Below, piece after piece: positions 38,457 through 49,107 of a stretch of DNA of 64,000 bases. The first letter of the stretch is position 1, and the number at the start of each line of letters is the position of its first letter. The notes beneath the pieces are model-generated. The model did no database searches. It had not been told where the DNA came from and saw only the letters and a list, made by a program, of their open reading frames with translations. A program made the translations under genes and the position numbers. The stretch is from Bacteroidaceae bacterium. Its GTDB lineage: Bacteria > Bacteroidota > Bacteroidia > Bacteroidales > Bacteroidaceae. The stretch spans positions 124,001 through 188,000 of the forward strand of contig CABIXF010000001.1 of NCBI GenBank assembly GCA_902362595.1, in the 5' to 3' direction.

Positions 38457-41400
38457 ATGAGAAAACTGATATTTTTTATTCTGTGGACCGTTTCATTTGT
38501 AGGAGGTTATGCCTCTTCGCAAAAGGTTTTTGAGATTAAACGAGGTATCAACCTGAGCCATTGGCTGTCGCAGCGGATTGAGAACGGCCTTTCCATACAG
38601 AAGGGAATGAACGAGACGGATTTTAACCGGATTGCCCGGGCTGGATTCGACCATGTACGCTTGCCGATTGATGAAGAAGTGTTGTGGCATGAAAACGGTG
38701 AAAAGGACAAAGAGGCGTTTTCTTATCTGCATAAAGGTATCCAGTGGGCACTGCAGAACGATTTGAAGGTGATTGTAGACCTGCATATTGTGCGTTCGCA
38801 TTATTTCAATGCCGGTCATGACGGCAAGAAGAACCTTTTGTGGGAAAGTGCGGAAGCCCAGGACCATTTTCTTCAGCTTTGGCAGGAACTGGTACAGGAA
38901 CTGAAAGAATATCCTACTTCCGAGGTGGCTTATGAGATTATGAATGAGCCTACCGCTCCCAATCATGAGGACTGGAACAAGCTGGTAGAGAAAGCGTATC
39001 AGGTGATTCGAAAGGAGGAAAAGGAAAGAGTCTTGGTCATCGGTTCCAATATGTGGCAGGGGGTGTACACTTTCCCGTTTCTGAAAGTGCCCAAGGGCGA
39101 TGGGAATATCTTGTTGAGCTGCCATTTCTATGAGCCGTTCTTGTTGAGCCATTATCGGGCCAGTTGGACGGAATTTGGCAACTACCAGGGTCCCGTGTAT
39201 TATCCGGGAGAATTGGTTACCAAGCAAGAGTTTGAGGCGTTGTCTGAAGCTGACCAGAAATTAACGAAACGTTTCCGTGGAATGGTCTGGGACAAGGCGA
39301 TGCTGGCTGCTTACCTGTCAAAGGCAAAGCAGGTGGCTGATGAAAAAGGCTTGAATCTGTATTGCGGTGAATTCGGTGTGTATGAGAAAGCGCCCAAGGC
39401 CGATGCTTTGAGATGGTTCAAGGATGTGATTTCCGTATTTGACAGTCTGCATATCGCCTGGTCTATATGGGATTACAAAGATAGCTTTGGTGCGTTCACT
39501 CCGCAGGGACTTCCTAAGAAAGAATTGATGCATACCTTGATGTCGGGTAGCGGCAAGAAGATTGAAGTGGGAGGTATGCCTCTCTATCTGGATGTTCGGA
39601 AACCGTTGGAACTTCGTGTGAAAGATGCTTTGAGTCGAATGACGTTGGAAGAGAAAACTCGTTTGAGCTACGCCGACGGACGATTCAGTACACCGGGATG
39701 TGCCCGTTTGGGCATTCCGGGGCTGATGTACTCTGACGGCCCTCATGGAGTACGTGCAGAAATTTGTTGGAACAGCTGGGATTATGCCGGTTGGACCAAC
39801 GACAGCTGTACTGCTTTTCCGGCGCTGACTTGTCTGGCTTCTACCTGGAATCCTTCTTTGTCGAAGAAATATGGATTGGCTATCGGAGAAGAAGCTCGTT
39901 TTCGTCATAAAAATGTGTTGTTGGGTCCGGGTGTGAATATTTACCGGACTCCGCTGAACGGACGCAACTTTGAATACATGGGCGAAGATCCTTTTCTGGC
40001 CGCCCGTATGTGTGTGCCTTATATCCAGGGAGTACAGGAGAACGGAGTGGCCGCCTGTGTGAAACATTATGCTTTGAACAATCAGGAGCACTGGCGGAAT
40101 CACATTGATGTGCAGGTCAGTGACCGGGCCTTGTATGAGATTTACCTTCCGGCCTTTAAGGCAGCAGTGGAAGAAGGGAAAGTCTGGAGCATCATGGGGG
40201 CCTACAACAAGGTGAGAGGTACACATGCTGCACATAACAAGTTGTTGAACAACGATATCCTGAAGGGAGAATGGAAGTTCGACGGCTGTGTGGTAACCGA
40301 CTGGGGAGCTGCTCACGACACGTATGAGGCTGCGATGAACGGACTGGACCTTGAACTGGGGACCTTTACCAATGGATTGACTTCCAATTCCGATCAGGGA
40401 TATGACAACTATTATTTAGGTAGTGCCTATCTTCGGATGGTCAAGGAAGGTAAGGTACCCATGAGTGTAGTCGATGACAAGGCTTCCCGGGTGTTGCGAC
40501 TGATTTTCCGTACAGCCATGAACGCAGACGGTCAATTTGGCGCCATGTCCAATGATTCCCATTATGAGACCGCCTACCAGGTGGCTACGGAGGGGGTAGT
40601 ATTATTGAAGAATCAGTCCGTATTTAAAGGAGAATCTTTATTACCTTTGAAGCAGGGAAAGTATAAACACATTCTGGTGGTGGGTGACAACGCCGTTCGG
40701 AACCTGATGGCAGGAGGCGGTTCTTCAGAATTGAAACCGAAGATGGTGATTACTCCGCTGGAGGCCTTGGTGAAAGAGTTGGGTAGTGATTGTGTGACTT
40801 TCTCTCAAGGATACATGGCCGGCCGGCCGATGTTCGACCGCGCAGATGTGATTCCTCAGTCGGTTGCCGATTCGCTTTACAATGCCGCCATTGAAGAAGC
40901 TCGTAAAGCCGATTTGGTCATCTTTATGGGAGGTCTAAACAAGAACTACCAGCAGGATTGTGAAGGAGAAGACCGTCGCGCCTACGAATTGCCTTATGGA
41001 CAAGATCGTTTGATTGAAGGGCTGTTGAAAGCCAACAAGAAGCTCGTAGTGGTATTGACCAGCGGAAATGCAGTAGCCATGCCTTGGTTGAAGGAGGTAC
41101 CCTCATTGGTACAGTCTTGGTATCTGGGCTCTATTGGTGGTAAGGCACTTGCCGATGTGCTGTTGGGCGAGGTGACTCCGAGTGGAAAGCTGCCGTTCTC
41201 TTATCCGGCCAAGCTGGAAGATTGTCCGGCACATTATTATGGAGAACTCAGTTATCCGGGCGACAGCATCCGTCAGGAATACAAGGAAGACATCCTGGTG
41301 GGCTATCGCTGGTATGATACGAAACATATCCAGCCGCTGTTTCCGTTTGGGTATGGCTTGAGTTATACGCAGTTTGAATATGGTAAACCGGTCATTTCTG

Positions 41401-41726
41401 CCCGTGAGATGAAAGGTGATGACGTATTAGAAATCCGATGCAACGTGAAGAACGTGGGAAGTGTGGCTGGAAAGGAAATCGTACAGCTGTATATCGGGGA
41501 TGAAAAATGTCGTGTACTGCGTCCGGTGAAAGAGTTGAAAGATTTCTATAAAGTCGCTCTTCAGCCCGGTGAGGAAAGAGAGGTTGTATTTACCGTGGAC
41601 AAAGAGGATTTGATGTTCTTCGATGACCAGCTCCATGATTGGGTGGCTGAACCGGGTAAGTTTAAAGCGTACATCGGAAGTTCTTCCAAAGATATCAAGG
41701 GAGTGGTAGAGTTTGAACTGAAATAA
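38457..41726 (+). CDS. Fused GH5-GH3 glycoside hydrolase
   Basis: This unbroken 1089-residue protein has a signal peptide (about residues 1-20), a complete GH5 barrel (about 24-350) and a complete GH3 enzyme (about 370-1089). GH5 acid/base is Glu164 ([10 protein letters not shown]) and the nucleophile Glu305 ([10 protein letters not shown]). The GH3 nucleophile is Asp615 ([11 protein letters not shown]), followed by the GH3 C domain and a fibronectin-III-like end ([14 protein letters not shown] onward). A short linker (about 350-370) joins them. One chain could therefore cut a beta-glucan internally and release glucose from the ends. The gene follows the first GH5 by 13 bases. Linkage specificity is unknown. 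Confidence 0.9.
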   Translation: MRKLIFFILWTVSFVGGYASSQKVFEIKRGINLSHWLSQRIENGLSIQKGMNETDFNRIARAGFDHVRLPIDEEVLWHENGEKDKEAFSYLHKGIQWALQNDLKVIVDLHIVRSHYFNAGHDGKKNLLWESAEAQDHFLQLWQELVQELKEYPTSEVAYEIMNEPTAPNHEDWNKLVEKAYQVIRKEEKERVLVIGSNMWQGVYTFPFLKVPKGDGNILLSCHFYEPFLLSHYRASWTEFGNYQGPVYYPGELVTKQEFEALSEADQKLTKRFRGMVWDKAMLAAYLSKAKQVADEKGLNLYCGEFGVYEKAPKADALRWFKDVISVFDSLHIAWSIWDYKDSFGAFTPQGLPKKELMHTLMSGSGKKIEVGGMPLYLDVRKPLELRVKDALSRMTLEEKTRLSYADGRFSTPGCARLGIPGLMYSDGPHGVRAEICWNSWDYAGWTNDSCTAFPALTCLASTWNPSLSKKYGLAIGEEARFRHKNVLLGPGVNIYRTPLNGRNFEYMGEDPFLAARMCVPYIQGVQENGVAACVKHYALNNQEHWRNHIDVQVSDRALYEIYLPAFKAAVEEGKVWSIMGAYNKVRGTHAAHNKLLNNDILKGEWKFDGCVVTDWGAAHDTYEAAMNGLDLELGTFTNGLTSNSDQGYDNYYLGSAYLRMVKEGKVPMSVVDDKASRVLRLIFRTAMNADGQFGAMSNDSHYETAYQVATEGVVLLKNQSVFKGESLLPLKQGKYKHILVVGDNAVRNLMAGGGSSELKPKMVITPLEALVKELGSDCVTFSQGYMAGRPMFDRADVIPQSVADSLYNAAIEEARKADLVIFMGGLNKNYQQDCEGEDRRAYELPYGQDRLIEGLLKANKKLVVVLTSGNAVAMPWLKEVPSLVQSWYLGSIGGKALADVLLGEVTPSGKLPFSYPAKLEDCPAHYYGELSYPGDSIRQEYKEDILVGYRWYDTKHIQPLFPFGYGLSYTQFEYGKPVISAREMKGDDVLEIRCNVKNVGSVAGKEIVQLYIGDEKCRVLRPVKELKDFYKVALQPGEEREVVFTVDKEDLMFFDDQLHDWVAEPGKFKAYIGSSSKDIKGVVEFELK

Positions 41727-41769
41727 GACGAGACCTTTTGAAAAACAAGAAACTAAAACTTTAGATGCC

Positions 41770-44139
41770 ATGAATTTACTAAGAAATGTGATTTTAGCCT
41801 CAGTGATTGGCACTGGGATGTGTATGGCAGACAACGTACACAGCATAAAGCCGGCCATTCCGGTAGATAAAACCATTGAAGCCAATATTCAGAAATGGCT
41901 GGATAAAATGACTTTGGAAGAAAAAATCGGTCAGATGTGTGAGATTACGGTGGATGTCATCACTGATTTTGAGGCCACCCAGAAAAATGGCTTTACACTC
42001 AGCGAGGCGCAGCTGGATACGGTGATTGGCAAATATAAAGTCGGGTCTATTCTGAATGTACCTTTGAGCGTAGCACAGAAGAAGGAGACTTGGGCGAAGA
42101 TGATTAAACGCATACAGGAAGTTTCCATGAAAGAAATCGGTATACCGTGCATCTATGGCGTAGACCAGATTCATGGTACGACCTACACGCTGGAGGGTAC
42201 CTTGTTTCCGCAGGGAATCAATATGGGGGCTTCTTTCAACCGGGAATTGACCCGGAAAGGTGCGGAGATTTCGGCGTATGAAACCAAGGCCGGCTGTATT
42301 CCTTGGACGTATGCACCGGTGGTGGATTTGGGGCGCGATCCACGTTGGCCCAGAATGTGGGAGAATTACGGAGAAGACTGTTATGTGAATGCCGAGATGG
42401 GAAAGGCTGCCGTAGAAGGGTTTCAGGGTACGGACCCGAACCACATCGGAGAGTATCAGGTGGCTGCCTGCCTGAAGCATTACATGGGTTATGGAGTACC
42501 GGTATCCGGAAAAGACCGTACGCCGTCTTCCATTTCTCGCAGTGACATGCGGGAAAAGCATTTTGCTCCTTTCCTAGCGGCCATTCGTCAAGGGGCCTTG
42601 AGTGTGATGGTCAATTCGGGGGTGGACAATGGTATGCCTTTCCACGCCAACCGTGAGTTGCTGACCGAGTGGTTGAAAGAAGGATTGAACTGGGATGGGA
42701 TGATTGTAACCGACTGGGCCGACATCAATAATCTCTGCACCCGCGACCACATTGCGGCTACCAAGAAAGAGGCTATCAAGATTGCCATCAATGCCGGGAT
42801 TGACATGTCGATGGTGCCTTATGAGGTGAGCTTCTGTACGTATTTGAAAGAACTGGTGGAAGAAGGGGAAGTACCGATGAGCCGAATCAATGATGCGGTG
42901 GCGCGTGTGCTGCGTTTAAAGTATCGGTTGGGTTTGTTTGACCATCCTTACTGGGACATCAAGAAATTCGATAAGTTTGGTTCTGCGGAATTTGCCAAGG
43001 TAGCGCTTCAGGCGGCAGAAGAATCGGAAGTCTTGTTGAAGAACGAACAGAATGTATTGCCTGTGAAAGTGGGTAAGAAGATTCTGCTGACAGGTCCTAA
43101 TGCCAACTCCATGCGTTGCCTGAATGGAGGCTGGTCGTATAGTTGGCAGGGTAACAAAGCTGATGAGTGTGCTGGTGCCTATAATACCATTTATGAGGCT
43201 TTGTGCCACAAGTATGGGAAAGCGAATGTGGTGTACGAACCGGGAGTGACTTATGCAAGCTCTGACCCGAAGGCCGTGACGAACCAGAACGACAACTGGT
43301 GGGCAGAGAATGAACCGGAGATTGAGAAAGCCGTAGCGGCTGCCGCCAATGTGGATGTCATCGTGGCTTGCATCGGCGAGAATTCGTATTGCGAAACACC
43401 GGGAAACCTGACGGATTTGACGCTTTCTGCCAACCAGCGAAATCTGGTGAAAGCACTTGCCAAGACGGGTAAACCGATTGTGCTGGTTCTGAATCAGGGA
43501 CGTCCGCGTATCATTAATGACATCGAACCTTTGGCTCAGGGAGTGATCAATGTGATGCTGCCGAGCAACTATGGAGCCGATGCATTGGCCAACCTGATGG
43601 CGGGAGATGCCAACTTCAGTGCAAAGATGCCTTTCACTTATCCGAAGTATATCAATGCCATCGCTACTTATGACTATAAGCCTTGTGAAAACATGGGACA
43701 GATGGGAGGAAACTATAATTATGATTCCGTGATGGATGTACAATGGCCGTTTGGATTCGGATTAAGCTATACGACGTTTACATACAGTAACCTGAAGGTG
43801 GACAAGACTTCCTTTACGGCAGACGACGAGCTGACTGTTTCTGTGGATGTCACGAACTCTGGCAAGGTGGCTGGGAAAGAAGCGGTATTGTTATATTCCA
43901 AGGACTTGGTGGCGAGCAGTACTCCCGATAACCTCCGCTTGCGCAATTTTGAGAAAGTATCGCTGAATCCGGGCGAAACCAAGACCTTGACGATGAAAAT
44001 AAAAGGCAGTGACTTGGCTTTTGTGGGTTATGACGGAAAATGGCGTCTTGAAAAAGGCGATTTTAAAATAAAATGTGGTAACTTGTGGGCAGATATTCAT
44101 TGTGCTGAAACAAAGCTATGGGAAACTGCTAATAAATAA
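41770..44139 (+). CDS. GH3 beta-glucosidase
   Basis: This 789-residue secreted enzyme has a signal peptide (about residues 1-20), a GH3 N-terminal barrel with [18 protein letters not shown] and the nucleophile Asp315 in [12 protein letters not shown]. The C domain and the fibronectin-III-like end follow [14 protein letters not shown]. The SAWENYGED-type motif appears as [12 protein letters not shown]. It resembles BglX-like exo-beta-glucosidases that remove glucose from beta-linked oligosaccharides, probably in the periplasm. It lies 43 bases after the fusion gene, and the next GH3 begins 4 bases after its stop. Confidence 0.92.
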   Translation: MNLLRNVILASVIGTGMCMADNVHSIKPAIPVDKTIEANIQKWLDKMTLEEKIGQMCEITVDVITDFEATQKNGFTLSEAQLDTVIGKYKVGSILNVPLSVAQKKETWAKMIKRIQEVSMKEIGIPCIYGVDQIHGTTYTLEGTLFPQGINMGASFNRELTRKGAEISAYETKAGCIPWTYAPVVDLGRDPRWPRMWENYGEDCYVNAEMGKAAVEGFQGTDPNHIGEYQVAACLKHYMGYGVPVSGKDRTPSSISRSDMREKHFAPFLAAIRQGALSVMVNSGVDNGMPFHANRELLTEWLKEGLNWDGMIVTDWADINNLCTRDHIAATKKEAIKIAINAGIDMSMVPYEVSFCTYLKELVEEGEVPMSRINDAVARVLRLKYRLGLFDHPYWDIKKFDKFGSAEFAKVALQAAEESEVLLKNEQNVLPVKVGKKILLTGPNANSMRCLNGGWSYSWQGNKADECAGAYNTIYEALCHKYGKANVVYEPGVTYASSDPKAVTNQNDNWWAENEPEIEKAVAAAANVDVIVACIGENSYCETPGNLTDLTLSANQRNLVKALAKTGKPIVLVLNQGRPRIINDIEPLAQGVINVMLPSNYGADALANLMAGDANFSAKMPFTYPKYINAIATYDYKPCENMGQMGGNYNYDSVMDVQWPFGFGLSYTTFTYSNLKVDKTSFTADDELTVSVDVTNSGKVAGKEAVLLYSKDLVASSTPDNLRLRNFEKVSLNPGETKTLTMKIKGSDLAFVGYDGKWRLEKGDFKIKCGNLWADIHCAETKLWETANK

Positions 44140-44143
44140 ATCT

Positions 44144-46726
44144 ATGAGGTATGGTGTTTGGCTATTGGGCTTGGCTTTTCTGGGCTGTGCCCGTCCCGAT
44201 TTTCGGGATTCGTCTTTGCCTTCCGACCAGCGTGCCGACCTGCTTTTGCAGGAGCTGACGTTGGAAGAAAAGGTCTCTTTGATGATGGACACATCGAAGC
44301 CAGTAGAACGGCTGGGTATAAAACCGTATAACTGGTGGAATGAAGCGCTGCATGGGGTGGCCCGTGCCGGACTGGCTACGGTCTTTCCGCAGCCGATAGG
44401 CATGGCAGCATCTTTTGACGATTCTTTGGTGTATAAGGTATTTACGGCGGTGTCGGATGAGGCGCGGGCGAAAAATACTTATTACGTGCAACATGACAGT
44501 TACAAGAGATACCAGGGACTGACAATGTGGACGCCGACGGTAAACATTTACCGTGACCCGCGTTGGGGAAGAGGGATTGAAACCTACGGCGAAGACCCTT
44601 TTCTGACAAGTAAGATGGGGGTAATGGTGGTCAAAGGTTTGCAGGGAGAAACCGACGGGAAGTACGACAAGCTGTATGCCTGTGCCAAACACTTTGCGGT
44701 ACACTCGGGTCCGGAGTGGAACCGCCACTCTTTTGACGTGGAAGACTTGCCCCTTCGGGATTTGTATGAGACTTATTTGCCGGCTTTCAAGGCCCTGGTA
44801 CAAGATGCCGGGGTAAAGGAGGTGATGTGTGCGTACAACCGTTTTGAAGGGGAGCCTTGTTGTGGCAGCAACCGGCTGCTGACGCAGATTCTGCGGGAAG
44901 AGTGGGGATTCGACGGCATCATTTTGAGTGACTGCTGGGCCATCAATGATTTTTTTGATGAGAAAGGACATCGCACGCACAAGGACGCACCTTCGGCTGC
45001 TTCAGCGGCCGTACTGAGTGGTACGGACCTGGAATGTGGCTCTACGTATGAATCGCTGGTAGAAGCCGCCCGGAAAAAACAGATTGACGAGAAGGTCATC
45101 GACAAGTCGGTCAAGCGGTTGCTGAAGGCCCGTTTCGACTTGGGTGAGATGGATGATCCGGATAAAGTGTCATGGACCAAGATTCCTTTCTCGGTCGTAG
45201 CTTCTGCAGCGCACGATTCACTGGCGCTGCGGATGGCGCGGGAATCCATGACGTTGTTGCTGAACAAGCACCGGGTGCTTCCGTTGAAGCGCGGTGGACT
45301 GACTGTGGCGGTCATGGGACCGAATGCCAAAGACTCGGTCATGATGTGGGGAAATTACAACGGAGTACCTTCTCATACGGTGACCATTCTGGAGGGGATT
45401 CGGTCGGCACTTGGAAAAGATGATAAACTGATTTATGAACAGGGTTGTCCGTGGGTCGGCGATGAATTGCTGGAAAGTGTGTTCAGTGAGTGCCAGTCGG
45501 AAGGGCGGCCGGGTTTCACGGCGCGTTATTGGAACAATGTGAACCACGAAGGTAAGGTAGATGTAAAGACGAGGGTGATGACACCGTTCAATTTCTGTAC
45601 GTCGGGAGCTACGGTGTTTGCACCGGGTGTGAACCTGACGGATTTTTCGGCTACGTATAATGCCACGTATGTGCCCAAGGCATCAGGAGAGATTGTGCTG
45701 GATGTGTATAGTTATGGCAAGGGCAGATTGCTGGTCAACCGGAAGGAGGTGATGAAGTATCATAATGTGCACGGAGGCAACAAGCAGTCTTGTACGCTGC
45801 AGGTAGAAGCCGGAAAGAAATACGACATCGAACTTCAGTTTGAATACCTGCAAAGTGATGCGCAGTTGAACTTCGACCTGGGCTTTAAGCGGAAAGTGGA
45901 TGTAGCCCGGTCGGTTCAGGCCGTCCAGAATGCCGATGTGGTAGTCTTTGTGGGAGGTATTTCCCCGAGTCTGGAAGGCGAAGAGATGGGCGTGGATTTG
46001 CCGGGCTTCCGGAAGGGAGACCGTACTAGCATCGAATTGCCGGAAGTGCAGCGGGAATTGCTGGCAGCCTTGCACCGGGCCGGAAAGAAGGTGGTGTTGG
46101 TGAACTGTTCCGGCTCGCCCATCGGACTGGTGCCGGAAACGGAGACGTGTGAGGCCATCTTGCAGGCATGGTATCCGGGGCAGCAGGGCGGTAAGGCCGT
46201 GGCCGAAGTGTTGTTTGGAGATTACAATCCAGCCGGACGCTTGCCGGTCACTTTCTACCGGAATACGGAGCAGTTGCCCGATTTTGAGGATTACAATATG
46301 AAGGGACGTACCTATCGTTTCATGACGGAAAAACCGCTTTTCCCCTTTGGGTATGGGTTGAGCTATACTACCTTTAAGTATGGCACGGCTACTTTCAATG
46401 CACAGACGATAGGCAGTGACGACAATCTGACGGTGACTGTACCGGTTTCGAATGTCGGTAGTCGCGACGGGGAAGAAGTAGTACAGGTTTATCTGAATAA
46501 GGTGGGCGACGAAGGAGGTCCGGTGAAGACCTTGCGAGCCTTCAAACGGGTGTTTGTTCCGGCTGGAAAGACTGCAAATGTGCGTATTACCTTGTCAAAG
46601 AAAGACCTGGAGTGGTGGAATGAAACGACTCACAGCATCCAGTTCTGCCCGGGTGAATATCAGGTATGGATTGGAAGCAGTTCCGATGAAAAGGACCTGA
46701 GCAAGTATGCGATTACGTTGAAGTGA
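44144..46726 (+). CDS. GH3 glycoside hydrolase with PA14 insert
   Basis: This 860-residue protein has a likely lipoprotein signal (AFLGC, Cys15). The GH3 barrel has TPTVNIYRDPRWGRGIETYGED and the nucleophile Asp263 in IILSDCWAINDFF. The C domain is interrupted by a PA14-type beta domain (about residues 455-585, starting GFTARYWNN). It ends with a fibronectin-III-like domain after [14 protein letters not shown]. The SDC nucleophile motif and PA14 insert are shared with GH3 beta-xylosidases and some beta-glucosidases, so it differs in specificity from the other two GH3 modules. It is the last gene of the PUL operon. Confidence 0.9.
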   Translation: MRYGVWLLGLAFLGCARPDFRDSSLPSDQRADLLLQELTLEEKVSLMMDTSKPVERLGIKPYNWWNEALHGVARAGLATVFPQPIGMAASFDDSLVYKVFTAVSDEARAKNTYYVQHDSYKRYQGLTMWTPTVNIYRDPRWGRGIETYGEDPFLTSKMGVMVVKGLQGETDGKYDKLYACAKHFAVHSGPEWNRHSFDVEDLPLRDLYETYLPAFKALVQDAGVKEVMCAYNRFEGEPCCGSNRLLTQILREEWGFDGIILSDCWAINDFFDEKGHRTHKDAPSAASAAVLSGTDLECGSTYESLVEAARKKQIDEKVIDKSVKRLLKARFDLGEMDDPDKVSWTKIPFSVVASAAHDSLALRMARESMTLLLNKHRVLPLKRGGLTVAVMGPNAKDSVMMWGNYNGVPSHTVTILEGIRSALGKDDKLIYEQGCPWVGDELLESVFSECQSEGRPGFTARYWNNVNHEGKVDVKTRVMTPFNFCTSGATVFAPGVNLTDFSATYNATYVPKASGEIVLDVYSYGKGRLLVNRKEVMKYHNVHGGNKQSCTLQVEAGKKYDIELQFEYLQSDAQLNFDLGFKRKVDVARSVQAVQNADVVVFVGGISPSLEGEEMGVDLPGFRKGDRTSIELPEVQRELLAALHRAGKKVVLVNCSGSPIGLVPETETCEAILQAWYPGQQGGKAVAEVLFGDYNPAGRLPVTFYRNTEQLPDFEDYNMKGRTYRFMTEKPLFPFGYGLSYTTFKYGTATFNAQTIGSDDNLTVTVPVSNVGSRDGEEVVQVYLNKVGDEGGPVKTLRAFKRVFVPAGKTANVRITLSKKDLEWWNETTHSIQFCPGEYQVWIGSSSDEKDLSKYAITLK

Positions 46727-46751
46727 GGAATTCCCGATAAATACAATGCAG

Positions 46752-46788
46752 GGCGGTGTCCGGTTTGCCAGACGCCGCCTTCTTTTTT
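46752..46788 (+). terminator. intrinsic terminator of the PUL operon
   Basis: GGCGGTGTC (46752-46760) pairs with GACGCCGCC (46771-46779) with one wobble. A T-rich run with six T follows. It lies 26 bases after the last GH3 stop. Confidence 0.85.
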
Positions 46789-46802
46789 GCAGAACGAAAG
46801 GC

Positions 46803-47285
46803 TCAGAGAATCAGTTCATAATCCACGATTCCCAGCCATTTGCCGAATTTGCGGCCCACTTCCCGGAAGCTGGACACCTTTTCAAAGCCCAGTTTCTCGT
46901 GCAGGGCATAGCTGGCCTCGTTGCCTTCGGTGATGCAGGCAATCAAGGCATGCAGTCCGCAGCGACGGCATTCTTCTATCAGGTGTTGCATCAATTCGGT
47001 ACCCAGTCCCTTTCCCGTAGAGGAAGGTGCCAGGTAAATGGTGGTCTCCACACTCTGGTTGTAAGCCGCCTTCTCTTTCCATCCATGTACGTAGCAGTAA
47101 CCGGCAATCTGTCCTTCCACCTCGTACACGAAATAGGGGTATTGGCTACTGATGGTCTGGATGCGGGTCCACATCTCTTCTTCGCTCACCGGTTCCAGTT
47201 CAAAGGTGATGGTGGTGTGTGTGATGTAATGGTTGTAGATGGCGGTAATGGCCGGAGCATCTTCTTTGCATACTTTCCGAATCAT
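46803..47285 (-). CDS. GNAT acetyltransferase, phosphinothricin-acetyltransferase-like
   Basis: This 160-residue protein has the GNAT fold. The acetyl-CoA pyrophosphate loop is STGKGLGTEL (about residues 89-98). The opening IRKVCKEDAPAITAIYNHYI and the SVETTIYLAP strand resemble the Pat/Bar and methionine-sulfoximine acetyltransferase group, which N-acetylates small amines. Housekeeping members are common, so resistance should not be assumed. It starts 3 bases after menA ends on the same strand and is probably co-transcribed with it. Confidence 0.85.
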   Translation of the reverse strand: MIRKVCKEDAPAITAIYNHYITHTTITFELEPVSEEEMWTRIQTISSQYPYFVYEVEGQIAGYCYVHGWKEKAAYNQSVETTIYLAPSSTGKGLGTELMQHLIEECRRCGLHALIACITEGNEASYALHEKLGFEKVSSFREVGRKFGKWLGIVDYELIL

Positions 47286-47288
47286 AAT

Positions 47289-48179
47289 TTAAAGAATCAA
47301 TCCTAGTGTAAGTAATAATCCAAAAATGAGCATGTTGCGTGAAGTCTCTCCCAAGATGCCGTTCAGGGCTTTCCCGCGGTAGATACGGGCCATGTGCTGG
47401 GTGGTCAGGATGTGCGGAATGAGGTACAGCTGCGGAAGCAGTACGGCATAGATTTTTCCGATACGCAGGAAATAGAAGCAGCACCAGCAGGCCGCCAGTC
47501 CCAGCAGGAAATACAGAATCAGTCCGGCTTTGGCACCCAACCGCACTACCAGCGTTTTCTTCCCGCTCACTGCATCCTGTTCCCTGTCGCGGAAATTATT
47601 AATCATCAGCAGGGTGTCGATGAGAAGCCCACAGGCCAGTGAGGTGAGAGTGACCGCCGTGTTCCAGTCGTGTGCCATGACATAGTAGGTACATCCCACG
47701 GGCACGAAGCCGAAGAAGACGAGCACCATCAGGTCGCCCCATCCGTGGTAAGCCAGCGGATACGGTCCGGCGGTATAGAGGAAGGCAAAAATCATGCAGG
47801 CAATGCCGACCGGAATCATTTCCAGTCCCCCGTAGTAAAGCAGGCAAAGTCCGGTGATTCCTGCCAGCAGGGTGGTACAGACTATGCCGGCCTTCATGGC
47901 CTGCGGACTGATCCATCCTTGGGCACAGGCACGTTCCGGTCCGAGACGGTCTTCGCGGTCGCTGCCTTTCAGAAAGTCGAACAGGTCGTTGATGAAGTTG
48001 GCGTCAATCTGCATCAGGAAGGCAAACAGAAAGCACAGCAAGGCCGGTACCAGCTGGAAGTGGCCGTAAATAAAGGCCAAGGCACAGCCAAGCATGACGG
48101 GGATGGCGGCTCCGGTCAAGGTCTTCGGACGGGCGGCCAGCAGCCACGCTTTAATAGAATTGGTTTTGACGTATGTCAT
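47289..48179 (-). CDS. menA: 1,4-dihydroxy-2-naphthoate polyprenyltransferase MenA
   Basis: This 296-residue UbiA-family membrane enzyme attaches a polyprenyl tail to dihydroxynaphthoate in menaquinone synthesis. It has about eight or nine membrane spans. The first Asp-rich motif is NFINDLFDFLKGSDREDRLG (about residues 55-74) and the second is INNFRDREQDAVSGKKTL (about 190-207). WLLAARPKTLTGAAIPVMLG near the start is family-typical. The frame is open 14 codons upstream, but that part runs up to the minus-7 box (48209-48216), so the ATG at 48179 is chosen. The rest of the men pathway is not in this window. Confidence 0.92.
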   Translation of the reverse strand: MTYVKTNSIKAWLLAARPKTLTGAAIPVMLGCALAFIYGHFQLVPALLCFLFAFLMQIDANFINDLFDFLKGSDREDRLGPERACAQGWISPQAMKAGIVCTTLLAGITGLCLLYYGGLEMIPVGIACMIFAFLYTAGPYPLAYHGWGDLMVLVFFGFVPVGCTYYVMAHDWNTAVTLTSLACGLLIDTLLMINNFRDREQDAVSGKKTLVVRLGAKAGLILYFLLGLAACWCCFYFLRIGKIYAVLLPQLYLIPHILTTQHMARIYRGKALNGILGETSRNMLIFGLLLTLGLIL

Positions 48180-48208
48180 GAAATCTGGATTTTTAGTTTT
48201 TCGTCCGG

Positions 48209-48216
48209 CAAAGTTA
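48209..48216 (-). promoter_or_regulatory. minus-7 box of menA
   Basis: CAAAGTTA on the plus strand is TAACTTTG on the reverse strand, a TAnnTTTG match 30 bases before the menA ATG. Confidence 0.55.
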
Positions 48217-48267
48217 GGCATTTTTTTACGACCTTTGTCACGACCGGAAAGTTATATGTAGTTCAAA

Positions 48268-49107
48268 ATGATGAAACGACTGAATTTGCTGGCAGGTAGC
48301 TTGCTGCTGATGAGCTTTCTGCTTTCCTCTTGTGCCACGGCGTCCTTTTCCAAGTATAAGGGAGTGGGACGTGTGAAACGGTATGATTTTTACAGTGCCC
48401 AGTTGCCCGACTCCTTCGACGGTTTCCGGGTAGCCTTTGCCTCCGACTTTCATTTCGAGAGCCGGTTTACCGCCCGTCGGTTGCCTGGTATGTGCCGGGC
48501 CCTCCGTTCGCTGGATGCGGACGTGCTGCTGTTGGGCGGCGATTACCGTGGACGCAACGGAGGAGATGTGACACAGCTTTTCCAGGCCTTGAAGACCGTG
48601 GAGACACCCTGTGGCACGTATGCCGTGATGGGCAACCACGAGCGCGGAGCGGCCGATTCGCTGGCACGGAAGGCCATGCGGGAGACAGGCGTGCGTTTGT
48701 TGGAGCACCGGGTGGATACCTTGTGGCGGGGAAAGGAATATATCTTGCTGTGCGGCATCCGTAATCCGTTCGATTTGAAGCAGAACGGGGTGTCGCCTAC
48801 CTTGGCCTTGCGGGAAGAAGATTTTGTGTTGATGCTGGTGCACACCCCCGATTACGTGGAAGATGTGGATGTATCGCACACCGACCTGGCCCTGGCGGGA
48901 CATACCCACGGAGGGCAGGTCAGCCTGTTCCGCCGGTGGACGCCGGCACATTTCTCCAAATACGGCAATCGTTTCCTGACGGGATTGAAACACAACCGTG
49001 CGGGCATTCCGGTGATTATTACTAACGGACTGGGTACGTCGCGCAAGGATGTGCGCCTCTTCACCCCGAGCGAGGTGGTGCTAGTGGTGTTACACAAAAA
49101 GAAATGA
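48268..49107 (+). CDS. Metallophosphoesterase lipoprotein (YkuE/calcineurin-like)
   Basis: This 279-residue protein has a lipoprotein-type signal ending LLSSC (about Cys22) and a calcineurin-like phosphoesterase domain. Metal ligands are seen in ASDFHFES (about residues 59-66), LLLGGDYRGR, VMGNHERG and the late LAGHTHGGQ. The family includes YkuE-like periplasmic or membrane-attached phosphatases, some acting on lipid A intermediates or UDP-sugar lipids. The substrate here is unknown. It is alone on its strand, divergent from menA and convergent with nadD, with stops one base apart. Confidence 0.85.
   Translation: MMKRLNLLAGSLLLMSFLLSSCATASFSKYKGVGRVKRYDFYSAQLPDSFDGFRVAFASDFHFESRFTARRLPGMCRALRSLDADVLLLGGDYRGRNGGDVTQLFQALKTVETPCGTYAVMGNHERGAADSLARKAMRETGVRLLEHRVDTLWRGKEYILLCGIRNPFDLKQNGVSPTLALREEDFVLMLVHTPDYVEDVDVSHTDLALAGHTHGGQVSLFRRWTPAHFSKYGNRFLTGLKHNRAGIPVIITNGLGTSRKDVRLFTPSEVVLVVLHKKK

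Noticed and set aside
41770..46726. The two adjacent GH3 genes as a recent tandem duplication
   Set aside because: They differ in length, nucleophile motif and PA14 insertion, so they are distant paralogues, not a recent copy.
46803..47285. A herbicide or antibiotic resistance acetyltransferase
   Set aside because: Similarity to the Pat/Bar group is only at family level, and the gene sits in a housekeeping operon with menA, with no mobile element nearby.
48180..48221. Upstream start of menA adding 14 residues
   Set aside because: The extension overlaps the minus-7 box at 48209-48216 and does not resemble the family N-terminus.
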